A stretch of 64,000 bases of DNA from Porticoccus sp002390525 (lineage in GTDB: Bacteria; Pseudomonadota; Gammaproteobacteria; Pseudomonadales; Porticoccaceae). The stretch is taken from positions 992,001 through 1,056,000 of the forward strand of contig OX044352.1 of assembly GCA_943846655.1 (NCBI GenBank). Direction: 5' to 3'. Below, piece by piece: positions 9,110 to 16,984 of the stretch (position 1 is the stretch's first letter; each line of letters starts with the position of its first letter). The translations under genes and the position numbers were made by a program. The notes under the pieces are model-generated. The model ran no database searches. It saw only the letters and a list, made by a program, of their open reading frames with translations, and was not told the origin of the DNA.

Positions 9110-10285
9110 ATGCCAATAAAAGGTGAACTTCTGGTTGTATCTGATAGTTTAGATAACTGTCGATTTCTGGAAGATCTCCTATCTAGATCAAATTGGAAGG
9201 TGACTCAATTTTCCAATCCAAACAAGGCTTTGATTGCTATTGAGGACATTCGTCCAGCTGTTGTAATTTTGGACTTACCCCTAGATTTAATGCAAGCCAA
9301 ATTTACTGCTCTTTTGACACTTGATCTTGAAACAGCATATGTTGTTATTTTGCCAGAGGTAAACCCAAGAGAAGTTGCAAAATTTTTCCATAAAAATGCA
9401 TCCGATGTACTCATTAAACCATTTGCTACAAAGCGCTTCCATGAAGCAATTGACAGAGCTTCTGAATTTAAAAGTTTGGTAAGACAGAACCTTGAATATA
9501 GACAACAGCTAGAAGACGCTAATCGCGAGCTAAACGAGAGCTTGCATCTCCTTGAATTGGATCAAATAGCCGGTAATCAAATTCAAAACAGTCTGCTCCC
9601 AAAAACCCCATTTAAGAAAAATAAATACCAGATAGCATATAGAATTTCTCCTTCTCTTTATCTGAGCGGAGATTTTGTTGGCTATAATATTTTATATGAT
9701 AGATATTTGGTATTTTATGTTGCAGATGTTTCTGGGCATGGTTCATCTTCGGCTTTTTTGACTGTGCTACTTAAGTTTATTTTTAATCGTATTCTCAAAC
9801 GCCATAAGGCACATAAAGATCTAGAAATTATGGCACAAGCCCCTAAAGGTTTCATTGAGCATATTAATAGAGAAGTGATGGCCCTTGATCTTGATAAACA
9901 TTTAACTATCTTTGCAGGCTCGCTTGATACAAAGGCCAATAAGCTTCGATATGCTGTGGCCTCACATATGCCTATGCCTCTAGTTATTTCTAACGGTAAG
10001 GCAATGATACTTAAAGGTAGAGGAAAGCCAGTTGGAATATTCGATGATGCTGTATGGAAGGTGGAGGAGATGGATTTACCTAATAAGTTTTTGTTAACCC
10101 TAGTTTCAGATGGAGTCCTTGAGATTTTTCCTAATAAGTCACTTAAAGAAAAAGAAAAAATTATATCTCAGTCTGTTTTAGAGTCAGATGGCTCTATCGA
10201 AGATATTTGTAAAAAATTAGGTTTAACTGAAATAAAAGATATACCAGATGATGTAACCATATTAACTATAAGGAAAAATAATTAG
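9110..10285 (+). CDS. Response regulator with PP2C/SpoIIE-type serine phosphatase output domain
   Basis: A 391-residue two-domain protein. Residues 1-120 form a receiver domain with D55 as likely phosphoacceptor (VVILDLP) and K103 (DVLIKPF). The usual Ser/Thr after strand 4 appears to be absent (VVILPEVN), and the acidic pocket has S11-D12 rather than DD. A coiled linker (about 121-160) leads to an RsbU/SpoIIE phosphatase with metal-binding D188 (LSGDF) and D206 (VADVSGHG), and SDG and PDDVT motifs near the end. It probably dephosphorylates the serine of the STAS protein encoded directly downstream, as in partner-switching systems. The order mlaA, PP2C regulator, STAS is also familiar from Pseudomonas. 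No cognate sensor kinase is nearby. Confidence 0.88.
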   Translation: MPIKGELLVVSDSLDNCRFLEDLLSRSNWKVTQFSNPNKALIAIEDIRPAVVILDLPLDLMQAKFTALLTLDLETAYVVILPEVNPREVAKFFHKNASDVLIKPFATKRFHEAIDRASEFKSLVRQNLEYRQQLEDANRELNESLHLLELDQIAGNQIQNSLLPKTPFKKNKYQIAYRISPSLYLSGDFVGYNILYDRYLVFYVADVSGHGSSSAFLTVLLKFIFNRILKRHKAHKDLEIMAQAPKGFIEHINREVMALDLDKHLTIFAGSLDTKANKLRYAVASHMPMPLVISNGKAMILKGRGKPVGIFDDAVWKVEEMDLPNKFLLTLVSDGVLEIFPNKSLKEKEKIISQSVLESDGSIEDICKKLGLTEIKDIPDDVTILTIRKNN

Positions 10286-10768
10286 GTGGATTTAGGTAGA
10301 ATTTTAGTGTCGCAAGAAACTGGTTCATATGTCATCAGGCTCGAAGGAGATGTTCGAGTAGTCCTTTCTGCAACGCTTAACGATTACATGAATACCATTT
10401 TTAAATCTAAAGATATCTCAAAAATCATAATTGACATGATCGAAACAAAGGGCGTAGATAGTACAACACTCGGACTTTTAGCTAAATTAGCGATTCACTC
10501 TAATGCAAATTTTAATATCAGACCTATTGTTTTTTGTCCTGATGAAAGTCTTCACGAGACTCTGTTAGTCATGGGTTTAGATGATGTTTTCGAAATTATA
10601 AGCAAAAGAAAATCAGAACTAGAAAACCTCATAGAGTTAAAATCTAAACCTTCTCATGATACAGCAATCAAGCAACACGTCTTGGAGGCGCATAAATTAC
10701 TTTCCTCAATAAATAAAAAAAATAAAGATGAATTCTTGGATCTTATTGCAGCCCTTGAGCGTGAATGA
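10286..10768 (+). CDS. STAS-domain anti-sigma factor antagonist-like protein
   Basis: A 160-residue protein whose first 105 residues are a STAS domain (GSYVIRLEGDVRVVLSATLNDY, IIIDMIETKGVDSTTLGLLAKLA). S59, in DSTTLG, sits at the position of the regulatory phosphoserine in SpoIIAA/RsbV-type proteins. The C-terminal 55 residues are a charged helical tail. GTG at 10286 follows the TAG stop of the phosphatase gene with no gap, so the two proteins are almost certainly made together and act as enzyme and substrate. The anti-sigma kinase that would complete a partner switch is not in the window. It could instead be a kinase partner elsewhere, or a non-sigma output. Confidence 0.87.
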   Translation: MDLGRILVSQETGSYVIRLEGDVRVVLSATLNDYMNTIFKSKDISKIIIDMIETKGVDSTTLGLLAKLAIHSNANFNIRPIVFCPDESLHETLLVMGLDDVFEIISKRKSELENLIELKSKPSHDTAIKQHVLEAHKLLSSINKKNKDEFLDLIAALERE

Positions 10769-10786
10769 AAAATTTATCTGGTGGTG

Positions 10787-11227
10787 TTAACTCTTAGCAA
10801 TTTTTTTTGTCTTTATGAAATCTGAATGAGAAATATAAATTAGATCTGCAATTCTTCTAATAATTGCTTCCTCGTGCTTATCCAAAACGTCATCTGCAAA
10901 TGCAATATGCCATAAACTCCCAATCAGTTCTTTTTTCTTCTGATAATCGAAATGATCATTTATAAGACGAGTAAATTGATATAAAGAAGTAGCATCTTTT
11001 ACTTCCTGTCTTGCAAGCTCAAGCAGTTTTTGAATCTCATGATCTTTGAGCTCAAATTGACTTTCAAGGATTCCCTTAATTTTAGTAAGCTCTTTATCCG
11101 AGGTTTCTCGATCAATAACCATAACCTCGACCATCAGTGAGGCTGCAGCAAGATTTTGTTGATGCTTTTTATCGCCATCAGAGTTATTAATTTCTGATGA
11201 AAAAAATTCCTTTATATTATTGATCAA
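10787..11227 (-). CDS. TerB family protein
   Basis: A 146-residue, mostly helical protein with the TerB-fold pattern: AAASLMVEVMVIDRETSDKELTKI in the first half and LWHIAFADDVLDKHEEAIIRRIADLI in the second. Each contains the D...E acidic pair that binds a divalent metal in the family. Although called 'tellurite resistance' proteins, stand-alone TerB-fold proteins of this kind are common in marine bacteria and of unknown role. It ends 18 nt from the convergent STAS gene without a visible terminator. Its start is 18 nt past the stop of dusA on the same strand, so it may be cotranscribed with dusA. Confidence 0.8.
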   Translation of the reverse strand: MINNIKEFFSSEINNSDGDKKHQQNLAAASLMVEVMVIDRETSDKELTKIKGILESQFELKDHEIQKLLELARQEVKDATSLYQFTRLINDHFDYQKKKELIGSLWHIAFADDVLDKHEEAIIRRIADLIYISHSDFIKTKKIAKS

Positions 11228-11245
11228 TATTTCAGTTCCTCAGAT

Positions 11246-12256
11246 TTATATTTGCTCTACATGTCTTAATGCATCAATGAGAACATTAATATCAGCATTT
11301 TTTTGATGTGCATTTTCACTGATATGTTGCCTAAATTTTCGACCTCCAGGTATTCCTTTGTAAAGCCCTAAAATATGTCTAGTCACATGACTTGTTTTCA
11401 GTCCGGGTAGAAGCTTACCACTCATAATTTTGACAAATTGTTGAATAACTTCGCTTCGGCTAATAAGAGAAGTTTCACTATTATATATACGATGATCGAC
11501 CTCGGCTAATAAATATGGATTTTGATATGCTTCGCGTCCCAACATAACCCCATCTAAATGTTTCAGTATATCAATTGATTGATCTAAGTCTTTTATACCT
11601 CCATTTAGGATAATCTCTAGATTAGGAAAGTCTTTTTTTAGTTGAAATATATATTCATATTTTAATGGAGGAATTTCACGATTTTCTTTTGGGCTCAGGC
11701 CCTTTAGTAGTGCTTTTCTAGCATGAATAATAAAGGTTTTACAGCCAGCATCTGCAATAACACCAACAAAATCGGATAAGAACTCATAGCTTTCCTGATC
11801 ATCTACACCAATCCTATGTTTTATTGTAATTGGTATATCAGTTGACTCTTTCATAGCTTTATAGCAATCAGCCACTAAGGGTGCATTTTTCATTAATGTA
11901 GCACCAAAATTTCCTGATTGAACTCTGTCACTGGGACATCCACAGTTAAGATTTATTTCGTCATAATTATACTGAGTTGCATATTCGACACTTTTTGATA
12001 AATCCTTTGGGTTGCTTCCACCAAGCTGAAGTGCAATTGGATGTTCTATTTCGTCATAATAAAGGTGCCCCTTAGTATTACCGTGTATGAGGGCTCCAGT
12101 TGTGATCATTTCTGTATAAAGTACAGCTTTTTTGCTTAATAAGCGATGGAAGAGACGACAGTATTTATCTGTGAGGTCCATCATGGGTGCGACACAGAAG
12201 CGTCTATCTATTAATTTTTTTTCTTCACTAGAATTTTGATACATGGAATTGACCAT
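11246..12256 (-). CDS. dusA: tRNA-dihydrouridine(20/20a) synthase DusA
   Basis: A 336-residue FMN-dependent enzyme that reduces uridines 20 and 20a in the tRNA D-loop. It shows CVAPMMDLTD (residues 21-30), the catalytic cysteine C107 in NLNCGCPSDRVQ, ITIKHRIGVDD for FMN/tRNA contact, IHARKALLKGLSPKENREIPPL (the DusA-type block), and an LNGGI phosphate-binding loop. Length and motifs fit DusA rather than DusB or DusC. A second in-frame ATG lies four codons downstream; neither start has a strong ribosome binding site. The gene is divergent from gltX. Confidence 0.94.
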   Translation of the reverse strand: MVNSMYQNSSEEKKLIDRRFCVAPMMDLTDKYCRLFHRLLSKKAVLYTEMITTGALIHGNTKGHLYYDEIEHPIALQLGGSNPKDLSKSVEYATQYNYDEINLNCGCPSDRVQSGNFGATLMKNAPLVADCYKAMKESTDIPITIKHRIGVDDQESYEFLSDFVGVIADAGCKTFIIHARKALLKGLSPKENREIPPLKYEYIFQLKKDFPNLEIILNGGIKDLDQSIDILKHLDGVMLGREAYQNPYLLAEVDHRIYNSETSLISRSEVIQQFVKIMSGKLLPGLKTSHVTRHILGLYKGIPGGRKFRQHISENAHQKNADINVLIDALRHVEQI

Positions 12257-12349
12257 AAATCACTGATATAAAGTATTATATCTTGAAACTTATCGAATTG
12301 GGTTTAATTTAAAAATATCATTACATTTTAGAGTTATAATATTTACATA

Positions 12350-12364
12350 GATCACGAAGTGATC
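12350..12364. promoter_or_regulatory. Perfect 15-bp palindrome upstream of gltX
   Basis: GATCAC-GAA-GTGATC is a perfect 6-bp inverted repeat with a 3-nt spacer, 62 nt before the gltX ATG. A TATAAT at 12335-12340 lies just upstream without a good -35. The palindrome has no T-run, so it may be an operator rather than a terminator; the binding protein is unknown. Confidence 0.35.
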
Positions 12365-12426
12365 AACTCAATAAAAAAGTATAATCAATTTGCACACGGA
12401 TAATTTTTTTACTAACGGAATATCTT

Positions 12427-13902
12427 ATGGCTATTCGAACAAGAATTGCACCATCTCCGACTGGGGATCCTCACTTAGGAACTGCTTATATTGCACTTTT
12501 TAATCTTTGTTTTGCTCGAAAATTCGAAGGTGAGTTCGTTCTTCGTATTGAAGATACAGATCAAGTCAGAAGTACAAGTGGCTCAGAAAAAATCATCTTG
12601 GAGTCACTTAAATGGTTAGGTTTATCCTGGTCTGAGGGTCCAGATGTCGGTGGAGAATATGGGCCTTACCGGCAAAGTGAGCGTCTAGACATATATCAAA
12701 AATATGCAAAACAGCTTGTCGAAGAAGGCCACGCCTTTTATTGTTTTGCTACTCCTGAAGAGCTAAGTATAATGAGAAGTGAGCAAATTTCTCGTAGTGA
12801 GTCCACTCGTTATGACGGAAGAGGACTCAAATTATCTAGCGAGGATATACAAAGAAAAATTGATAGTGGTGAGCCCTATGTGATTCGTATGAAAATACCA
12901 GAAGAGGGTGACTGTGAATTTCAGGATATGTTACGAGGAAAAATTCTTATACCTTGGTCTCAGGTGGATATGCAGATTTTATTAAAAATGGATGGCATGC
13001 CCACATATCATCTTGCAAATGTAGTTGATGATCATTTAATGAAAATAACACATGTAATTCGAGGAGAAGAGTGGATCAACTCAACTCCTAAGCATACTCT
13101 TTTATACAAATATTTTAACTGGGATATACCCGAGTTTTGCCATTTACCTTTATTGAGAAATCCAAATAAAAGTAAACTTAGTAAACGTAAAAATCCCACA
13201 AGCATAAACTTCTATAAAGATATGGGCTATTTGCCTGAGGCACTTCTTAATTATCTAGGAAGAATGGGTTGGTCTATGCCCAATCAAGAGGAAAAATTCA
13301 CACTTAGTGAAATGTTTGAGAATTTTGATATTTCTCAGATTCATTTAGGTGGGCCTACATTCGATATAGAAAAATTAGACTGGCTAAACGGATGCTGGAT
13401 TCGTGAGAATCTTAATGATTTCGAATTTGCCGATCGCGCCAGTAAATGGGCCTTGAATAGCAGTAATCTCAGTAAAATGCTCCCTTTAGTAAAAGATAGA
13501 GTAGAAAAATTTTCTGATATCGTACCTATGTTGAACTTTATGTTCTCAGGTATACACGATCTTGATAAAGAAAGCTTTCAGCATAAAAAACTTGATAATA
13601 AATCTGTATGTCAGATTTTACAATACAGTAGCTGGTGCTTAGATGAAATCATCGACTGGAACCGCGATAATTTGTATCAGGAGCTCAATAAGATCTCTGT
13701 TTCACTAGATTTGAAACTGAAAGACTTCCTGTTTCCTTTATTCATTGCTATGACTGGTGCGGCTTCCGGACCCCCATTATTTGATACTATGGCATTATTG
13801 GGTCGAGATATGGTTAGGGCTAGAATCAGATCTGCTTTAGAGGCAGCAGGCGGTGTATCAAAGAAACAATTAAAAGTATGGGAAAAAGATTTTCGTAACT
13901 AA
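12427..13902 (+). CDS. gltX: Glutamyl-tRNA synthetase
   Basis: A 491-residue class I aminoacyl-tRNA synthetase of the discriminating bacterial type. The HIGH-like motif is SPTGDPHLGTAY (residues 10-21) and the KMSKS-like motif is KLSKR (250-254). The Rossmann catalytic core (FVLRIEDTDQVRS) and the helical anticodon-binding domain at the C-terminus (PPLFDTMALLGRDMVRARI) are intact. It charges tRNA-Glu with glutamate for translation and tetrapyrrole synthesis. A tRNA-Ala gene follows after 84 nt with its own promoter, the same neighbour pair as in Pseudomonas. Confidence 0.97.
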   Translation: MAIRTRIAPSPTGDPHLGTAYIALFNLCFARKFEGEFVLRIEDTDQVRSTSGSEKIILESLKWLGLSWSEGPDVGGEYGPYRQSERLDIYQKYAKQLVEEGHAFYCFATPEELSIMRSEQISRSESTRYDGRGLKLSSEDIQRKIDSGEPYVIRMKIPEEGDCEFQDMLRGKILIPWSQVDMQILLKMDGMPTYHLANVVDDHLMKITHVIRGEEWINSTPKHTLLYKYFNWDIPEFCHLPLLRNPNKSKLSKRKNPTSINFYKDMGYLPEALLNYLGRMGWSMPNQEEKFTLSEMFENFDISQIHLGGPTFDIEKLDWLNGCWIRENLNDFEFADRASKWALNSSNLSKMLPLVKDRVEKFSDIVPMLNFMFSGIHDLDKESFQHKKLDNKSVCQILQYSSWCLDEIIDWNRDNLYQELNKISVSLDLKLKDFLFPLFIAMTGAASGPPLFDTMALLGRDMVRARIRSALEAAGGVSKKQLKVWEKDFRN

Positions 13903-13939
13903 TTAAGCCCCTATCGGCGCATTTGATCTATATTTTATC

Positions 13940-13968
13940 TTGACAGCGACATTGCCTGTACATAGACT
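13940..13968 (+). promoter_or_regulatory. Sigma-70 promoter of tRNA-Ala
   Basis: TTGACA (13940-13945) and TAGACT (13963-13968) are separated by exactly 17 nt. The following CCTTCCGTCC stretch gives a C-rich discriminator of the kind seen at stringently controlled stable-RNA promoters. The predicted start falls about 12 nt before the mature tRNA 5' end. Confidence 0.72.
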
Positions 13969-13986
13969 CCTTCCGTCCAAAAGAAT

Positions 13987-14062
13987 GGGGCCTTAGCTCA
14001 GCTGGGAGAGCGCAACACTGGCAGTGTTGAGGTCAGCGGTTCGATCCCGCTAGGCTCCACCA
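13987..14062 (+). tRNA. tRNA-Ala (anticodon GGC)
   Basis: A 76-nt tRNA with encoded CCA. The acceptor arm GGGGCCT pairs with AGGCTCC (one G-U), the D-arm is GCTC/GAGC, and the anticodon stem CAACA/TGTTG holds loop CTGGCAG, giving anticodon GGC, which reads GCC and GCU alanine codons. The T-arm is AGCGG-TTCGATC-CCGCT. It ends two bases before the stop codon of the convergent psiE gene, so there is no room for a terminator between them. Confidence 0.97.
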
Positions 14063-14063
14063 T

Positions 14064-14513
14064 TTATTCAGATACATCATCGTCTTCTCTAAATTCTTTC
14101 CTTTTTTCAAGACTAATTTTGTCTTTCAGACTCATGATATAAGCTGACCCTGACAAAATTAATATAGCACCTGCTTCTCCGAGCAAAACCAATGCATCCA
14201 TATCTTTACTTTGCATAATGATTAACCGGCATAGGGCGGTTATTGCGATAATTATTGGCAAAGTTACAGGAATTCTGCTGGTGGTATAAAAAGCACCCAC
14301 CATCCCAATAATTTCAACATATATAAAAAGCATGAAAAGATCGGATAAGAGTATATTTCTTGCTTCGTACATTGAAAATACAAATTGAGCTGCTGCTACA
14401 CAGGTTGCAAATCCGATTACAGTTAGAAGAATTTTTTCACTAGCGTTGGTTGTCCAGTGCAGGCCTTTTTTAACTTTAGGTAATTTCAAATCCATATATA
14501 GATCATAAACCAC
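14064..14513 (-). CDS. PsiE-like phosphate-starvation-inducible membrane protein
   Basis: A 149-residue inner-membrane protein with four hydrophobic segments: roughly ILLTVIGFATCVAAAQFVF, LFMLFIYVEIIGMVGAFY, TLPIIIAITALCRLIIM and LVLLGEAGAILILSGSAYIM. A charged C-terminal tail ends EDDDVSE. Size, topology and the 'YVEIIGMVG.FY' and 'ITALCRLII' blocks fit the PsiE family. PsiE is induced by phosphate starvation in E. coli but its function is not known. No Pho box was recognised upstream. A second ATG seven codons in is an alternative start. The stop lies beside the convergent tRNA-Ala. Confidence 0.75.
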   Translation of the reverse strand: MVYDLYMDLKLPKVKKGLHWTTNASEKILLTVIGFATCVAAAQFVFSMYEARNILLSDLFMLFIYVEIIGMVGAFYTTSRIPVTLPIIIAITALCRLIIMQSKDMDALVLLGEAGAILILSGSAYIMSLKDKISLEKRKEFREDDDVSE

Positions 14514-14642
14514 TCTGAGTCTTTAAACCAATTTTTATAAATGGATTTAATATTGTCTTTTTAAGACAGCTGATGAATATCGATGAATTTTGAAAAAAGA
14601 TTTGCACTTCAAAAGAAACAGCTTACTTTTCAATGACAAGTT

Positions 14643-15926
14643 TTATGGCTTAGAGTACTCTCTTCTTGGATAACCTGTATAATTCTGACGAGGTCTTCCA
14701 ATTCTGTAGGGGTTGCTCAACATCTCGTTCCAGTGTGATATCCAGCCAACTGTGCGACCTGTGGCAAATATTACTGTGAACATTTCAGGTGAAATTCCAA
14801 TTGCTTTCATTATAATTCCTGAATAAAAGTCTACATTAGGATAGAGTTTCTTTTCAGCAAAGTATTCATCATCAAGCGCTATTTGTTCTAGGCGTTTAGC
14901 AATTCTGAGCAGAGGATCGTTTTCAAGACCAAGTTCAGCAAGGACTTCGTCACAGCTTATTTTCATTACTTTAGCTCTAGGATCAAAGTTTTTGTAGACT
15001 CGATGACCAAATCCCATCAAGCGAAAAGGATCCTCTTTATCTTTAGCTCTTAGAATGAAGCTATCAATATTTTTTTCATCTCCAATCTCTTCTAGCATTT
15101 CTAGTACAGCTTGGTTAGCACCGCCATGGGCAGGACCCCATAGTGCTGCTATACCACTTGCAATACATGCATAAGGATTAGCACCTGTAGAACCGGCAAG
15201 ACGAACTGTGGAGGTGGAAGCATTTTGCTCATGATCTGCATGAAGCAAAAAAATCCTATCCATTGCTTTTTCTATTACTGGGCTAATGTTACTGATTTCA
15301 CCTTGAGTGCCGAACATCATGTTTAAAAAATTAGCAGAATAACTCAGGGAGTCATCAGTTGGGACGAAGGCCTGGCCCATGAAGTGTCTGTGGCACATTG
15401 CTGCAAGAATCGGTACTTTTGCTATGAGTCGATGAATAGTTGTTATTCTATCTTCTGAGCTAGTGATGTCAGTTTTTGAGTCATATGTTGCAGACATTGC
15501 AGCAACTGAGCTACATAACATTGCCATAGGATGTGACCCTTTAGGGAATGCTTTGAAAAGATCTCCCATCGAATCTTCTACATGGCGATGTTTTTTTATT
15601 GTAGCAACAAATTTTTTATTGTCTGATGCTGAGGGAAGCTCTCCATTAATTAATAAAAAACAAGTCTCAAGGAAATCAGAATTTTCTGCTAGCTGGTCAA
15701 TAGGGTAGCCGCGATGGAGAAGAATACCTTTGCCGCCATCTATATATGTTATTTTCGATTCACAAGAAGCCGTTACGCCAAAGCCTGCATCTAAAGTAAA
15801 ACATCCAGTTTCAGGAACTTTAGCTATATCTATAACATTTTGACCGGCCGTACTCTTAATAACTGGTAGTTCGATTGAATCATCTGTTTTTTTAGACGAA
15901 AGATAGAAGTTATCTTTACTGTTCAT
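14643..15926 (-). CDS. gltA: Citrate synthase (type II)
   Basis: A 427-residue citrate synthase, condensing oxaloacetate with acetyl-CoA. Catalytic residues align with the E. coli type II enzyme: H267 (GPAHGG), H308 (GFGHRVYKNFDPR) and D366 (VDFYSG). The length and the N-terminal beta-rich domain match the hexameric, NADH-sensitive form of Gram-negatives. It is transcribed away from the sdh-suc operon across a 311-nt shared control region, exactly as in Pseudomonas and E. coli. A good ribosome binding site (AGGAGAAACC) precedes the ATG. A strong sigma-70 promoter and a Fur-box-like palindrome lie upstream. Confidence 0.97.
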   Translation of the reverse strand: MNSKDNFYLSSKKTDDSIELPVIKSTAGQNVIDIAKVPETGCFTLDAGFGVTASCESKITYIDGGKGILLHRGYPIDQLAENSDFLETCFLLINGELPSASDNKKFVATIKKHRHVEDSMGDLFKAFPKGSHPMAMLCSSVAAMSATYDSKTDITSSEDRITTIHRLIAKVPILAAMCHRHFMGQAFVPTDDSLSYSANFLNMMFGTQGEISNISPVIEKAMDRIFLLHADHEQNASTSTVRLAGSTGANPYACIASGIAALWGPAHGGANQAVLEMLEEIGDEKNIDSFILRAKDKEDPFRLMGFGHRVYKNFDPRAKVMKISCDEVLAELGLENDPLLRIAKRLEQIALDDEYFAEKKLYPNVDFYSGIIMKAIGISPEMFTVIFATGRTVGWISHWNEMLSNPYRIGRPRQNYTGYPRREYSKP

Positions 15927-15960
15927 CGGTTTCTCCTAGAAGGCTCACAACTAAAAATTT

Positions 15961-15985
15961 AATGCTGATAATAATCATTAGCATT
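15961..15985. promoter_or_regulatory. Fur-box-like palindrome in the gltA leader
   Basis: A 25-bp palindrome with 10 of 12 paired positions matching; outer arms AATGCT and AGCATT are perfect. The inner 15 bases, TGATAATAATCATTA (15966-15980), match the 7-1-7 Fur consensus TGATAAT-N-ATTATCA at 12 of 14 positions. It lies 40-54 nt before the gltA ATG and about 34 nt downstream of the predicted gltA transcription start. Iron regulation of citrate synthase is plausible but inferred. Confidence 0.5.
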
Positions 15986-16020
15986 TATAAATTTTTTGGC
16001 AAATTAAATATAAGAGCGAA

Positions 16021-16048
16021 ACTATAGCGCGCTTCCTCAATTTGTCAA
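16021..16048 (-). promoter_or_regulatory. Sigma-70 promoter for gltA
   Basis: On the minus strand TTGACA (16048-16043) and TATAGT (16026-16021) are separated by 16 nt, a near-consensus housekeeping promoter. Transcription would start near 16014, giving a leader of roughly 88 nt that contains the Fur-like palindrome. Confidence 0.72.
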
Positions 16049-16103
16049 TTTTAATTAAGTAAAATAAATTCAGTGAATAACGAAAATCTAGCGTCATATT
16101 TGA

Positions 16104-16132
16104 TTGTAAGACACTTTGATTGTACTTATAAT
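16104..16132 (+). promoter_or_regulatory. Sigma-70 promoter for the sdh-suc operon
   Basis: A perfect TATAAT (16127-16132) sits 17 nt after TTGTAA (16104-16109). TGATTGTA occurs at 16101 and again at 16117, both overlapping this promoter. The reverse complement of GATTGTAAG occurs at 16162-16170 in the leader, which suggests a repeated regulator site. The leader to sdhC is about 100 nt. Confidence 0.6.
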
Positions 16133-16237
16133 CATCATTTTAAATATCAACTAATTTATTACTTACAATCCATTCAAGGTAAATAATAATCCAAACAACT
16201 GATTTTTGTTGTCTGAAAATTAACTGAGGAGATAGTT

Positions 16238-16615
16238 TTGAGTAAAAAACGACCGGTCAATTTAGATATTGGAACTATCCATCTTCCAGTTACAGCTTAT
16301 GTTTCTATCCTCCACAGAGTCTCTGGTGTAGTCCTCTTTGGTGCTGTAGGTTTATTTTTATGGATTCTAGATTCAAGTCTTTCATCTGAAGAAAGCTTCA
16401 ATTCAATCAAAGTATTTATGAGTACACTCACAGTACAAATCATAATCTGGCTTTCATTGGCTGCTCTAATATACCATTTAGTAGCCGGCTTGAGGCACCT
16501 AGTCATGGATTATGGTTACGGAGAGACTTTGAGTGGTGGAATATTAGGAGCGAAATTAGTTTTGGTACTCTCAGTAATACTAATGCTTATGGCGGGGTTT
16601 TGGCTATGGATATGA
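16238..16615 (+). CDS. sdhC: Succinate dehydrogenase cytochrome b556 subunit
   Basis: A 125-residue membrane anchor of complex II with three transmembrane helices. Family signatures are KKRPVNLDIGTIHLPVTAYVSILHRVSGV at the N-terminus and the haem-ligand region LVAGLRHLVMDYG, where the histidine after GLR is the expected haem b ligand. With SdhD it binds ubiquinone and haem. The start is TTG at 16238, preceded by TGAGGAG (16225-16231), and the next residues SKKRPVNLD match the usual SdhC start. It is the first gene of sdhCDAB-sucAB-lpd-sucCD, and its stop overlaps sdhD. Confidence 0.94.
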   Translation: MSKKRPVNLDIGTIHLPVTAYVSILHRVSGVVLFGAVGLFLWILDSSLSSEESFNSIKVFMSTLTVQIIIWLSLAALIYHLVAGLRHLVMDYGYGETLSGGILGAKLVLVLSVILMLMAGFWLWI

Positions 16616-16980
16616 TAAATGACGTAAAACAATTCAACCGCAATGGACTCTTAGAGTGGATCACGCAAAGAGTCACATCAGTTGTAATTACTGTTTATGT
16701 TTTTTTTGTCACTTACTACCTTTTGGCTCATCCAGATATTAGTTATAACGAGTGGCGAGACCTGAACAGTTTATTTTTGATGAAGACTTTAAATATCCTA
16801 ACAATCACGTCAATAGCTGTTCATTCAATAATCGGACTTTGGGGCGTGATTACCGATTATATAACAGTCAGATTACTTGGCCCCAAAGCTAAGCTCCTAA
16901 ATGTTTTTTTTCAATTAGGTATTATTATAATTACATTAATATATTTTCTTTGGGCAATTACTATAGTTTGGAGCATTTAA
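16606..16980 (+). CDS. sdhD: Succinate dehydrogenase hydrophobic membrane anchor subunit
   Basis: About 122-124 residues with three membrane helices; FNRNGLLEWITQRVTSVVI at the N-terminus and the ITSIAVHSIIGLWGVITDYI helix are typical of SdhD. Starts at TTG 16600, ATG 16606 and ATG 16612 are all possible. ATG 16606 has the best-spaced GGCGGGG upstream, while ATG 16612 would overlap the sdhC TGA in the ATGA fashion. Either way translation is coupled to sdhC. The protein anchors SdhAB to the membrane and shapes the quinone site with SdhC. Confidence 0.9.
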   Translation: MDMINDVKQFNRNGLLEWITQRVTSVVITVYVFFVTYYLLAHPDISYNEWRDLNSLFLMKTLNILTITSIAVHSIIGLWGVITDYITVRLLGPKAKLLNVFFQLGIIIITLIYFLWAITIVWSI

Positions 16981-16984
16981 GTTT

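Noticed and set aside
14563..14576. Small GTCTT/AAGAC hairpin downstream of gltA as terminator
   Set aside because: Only five weak pairs and no U-run follows on the gltA strand.
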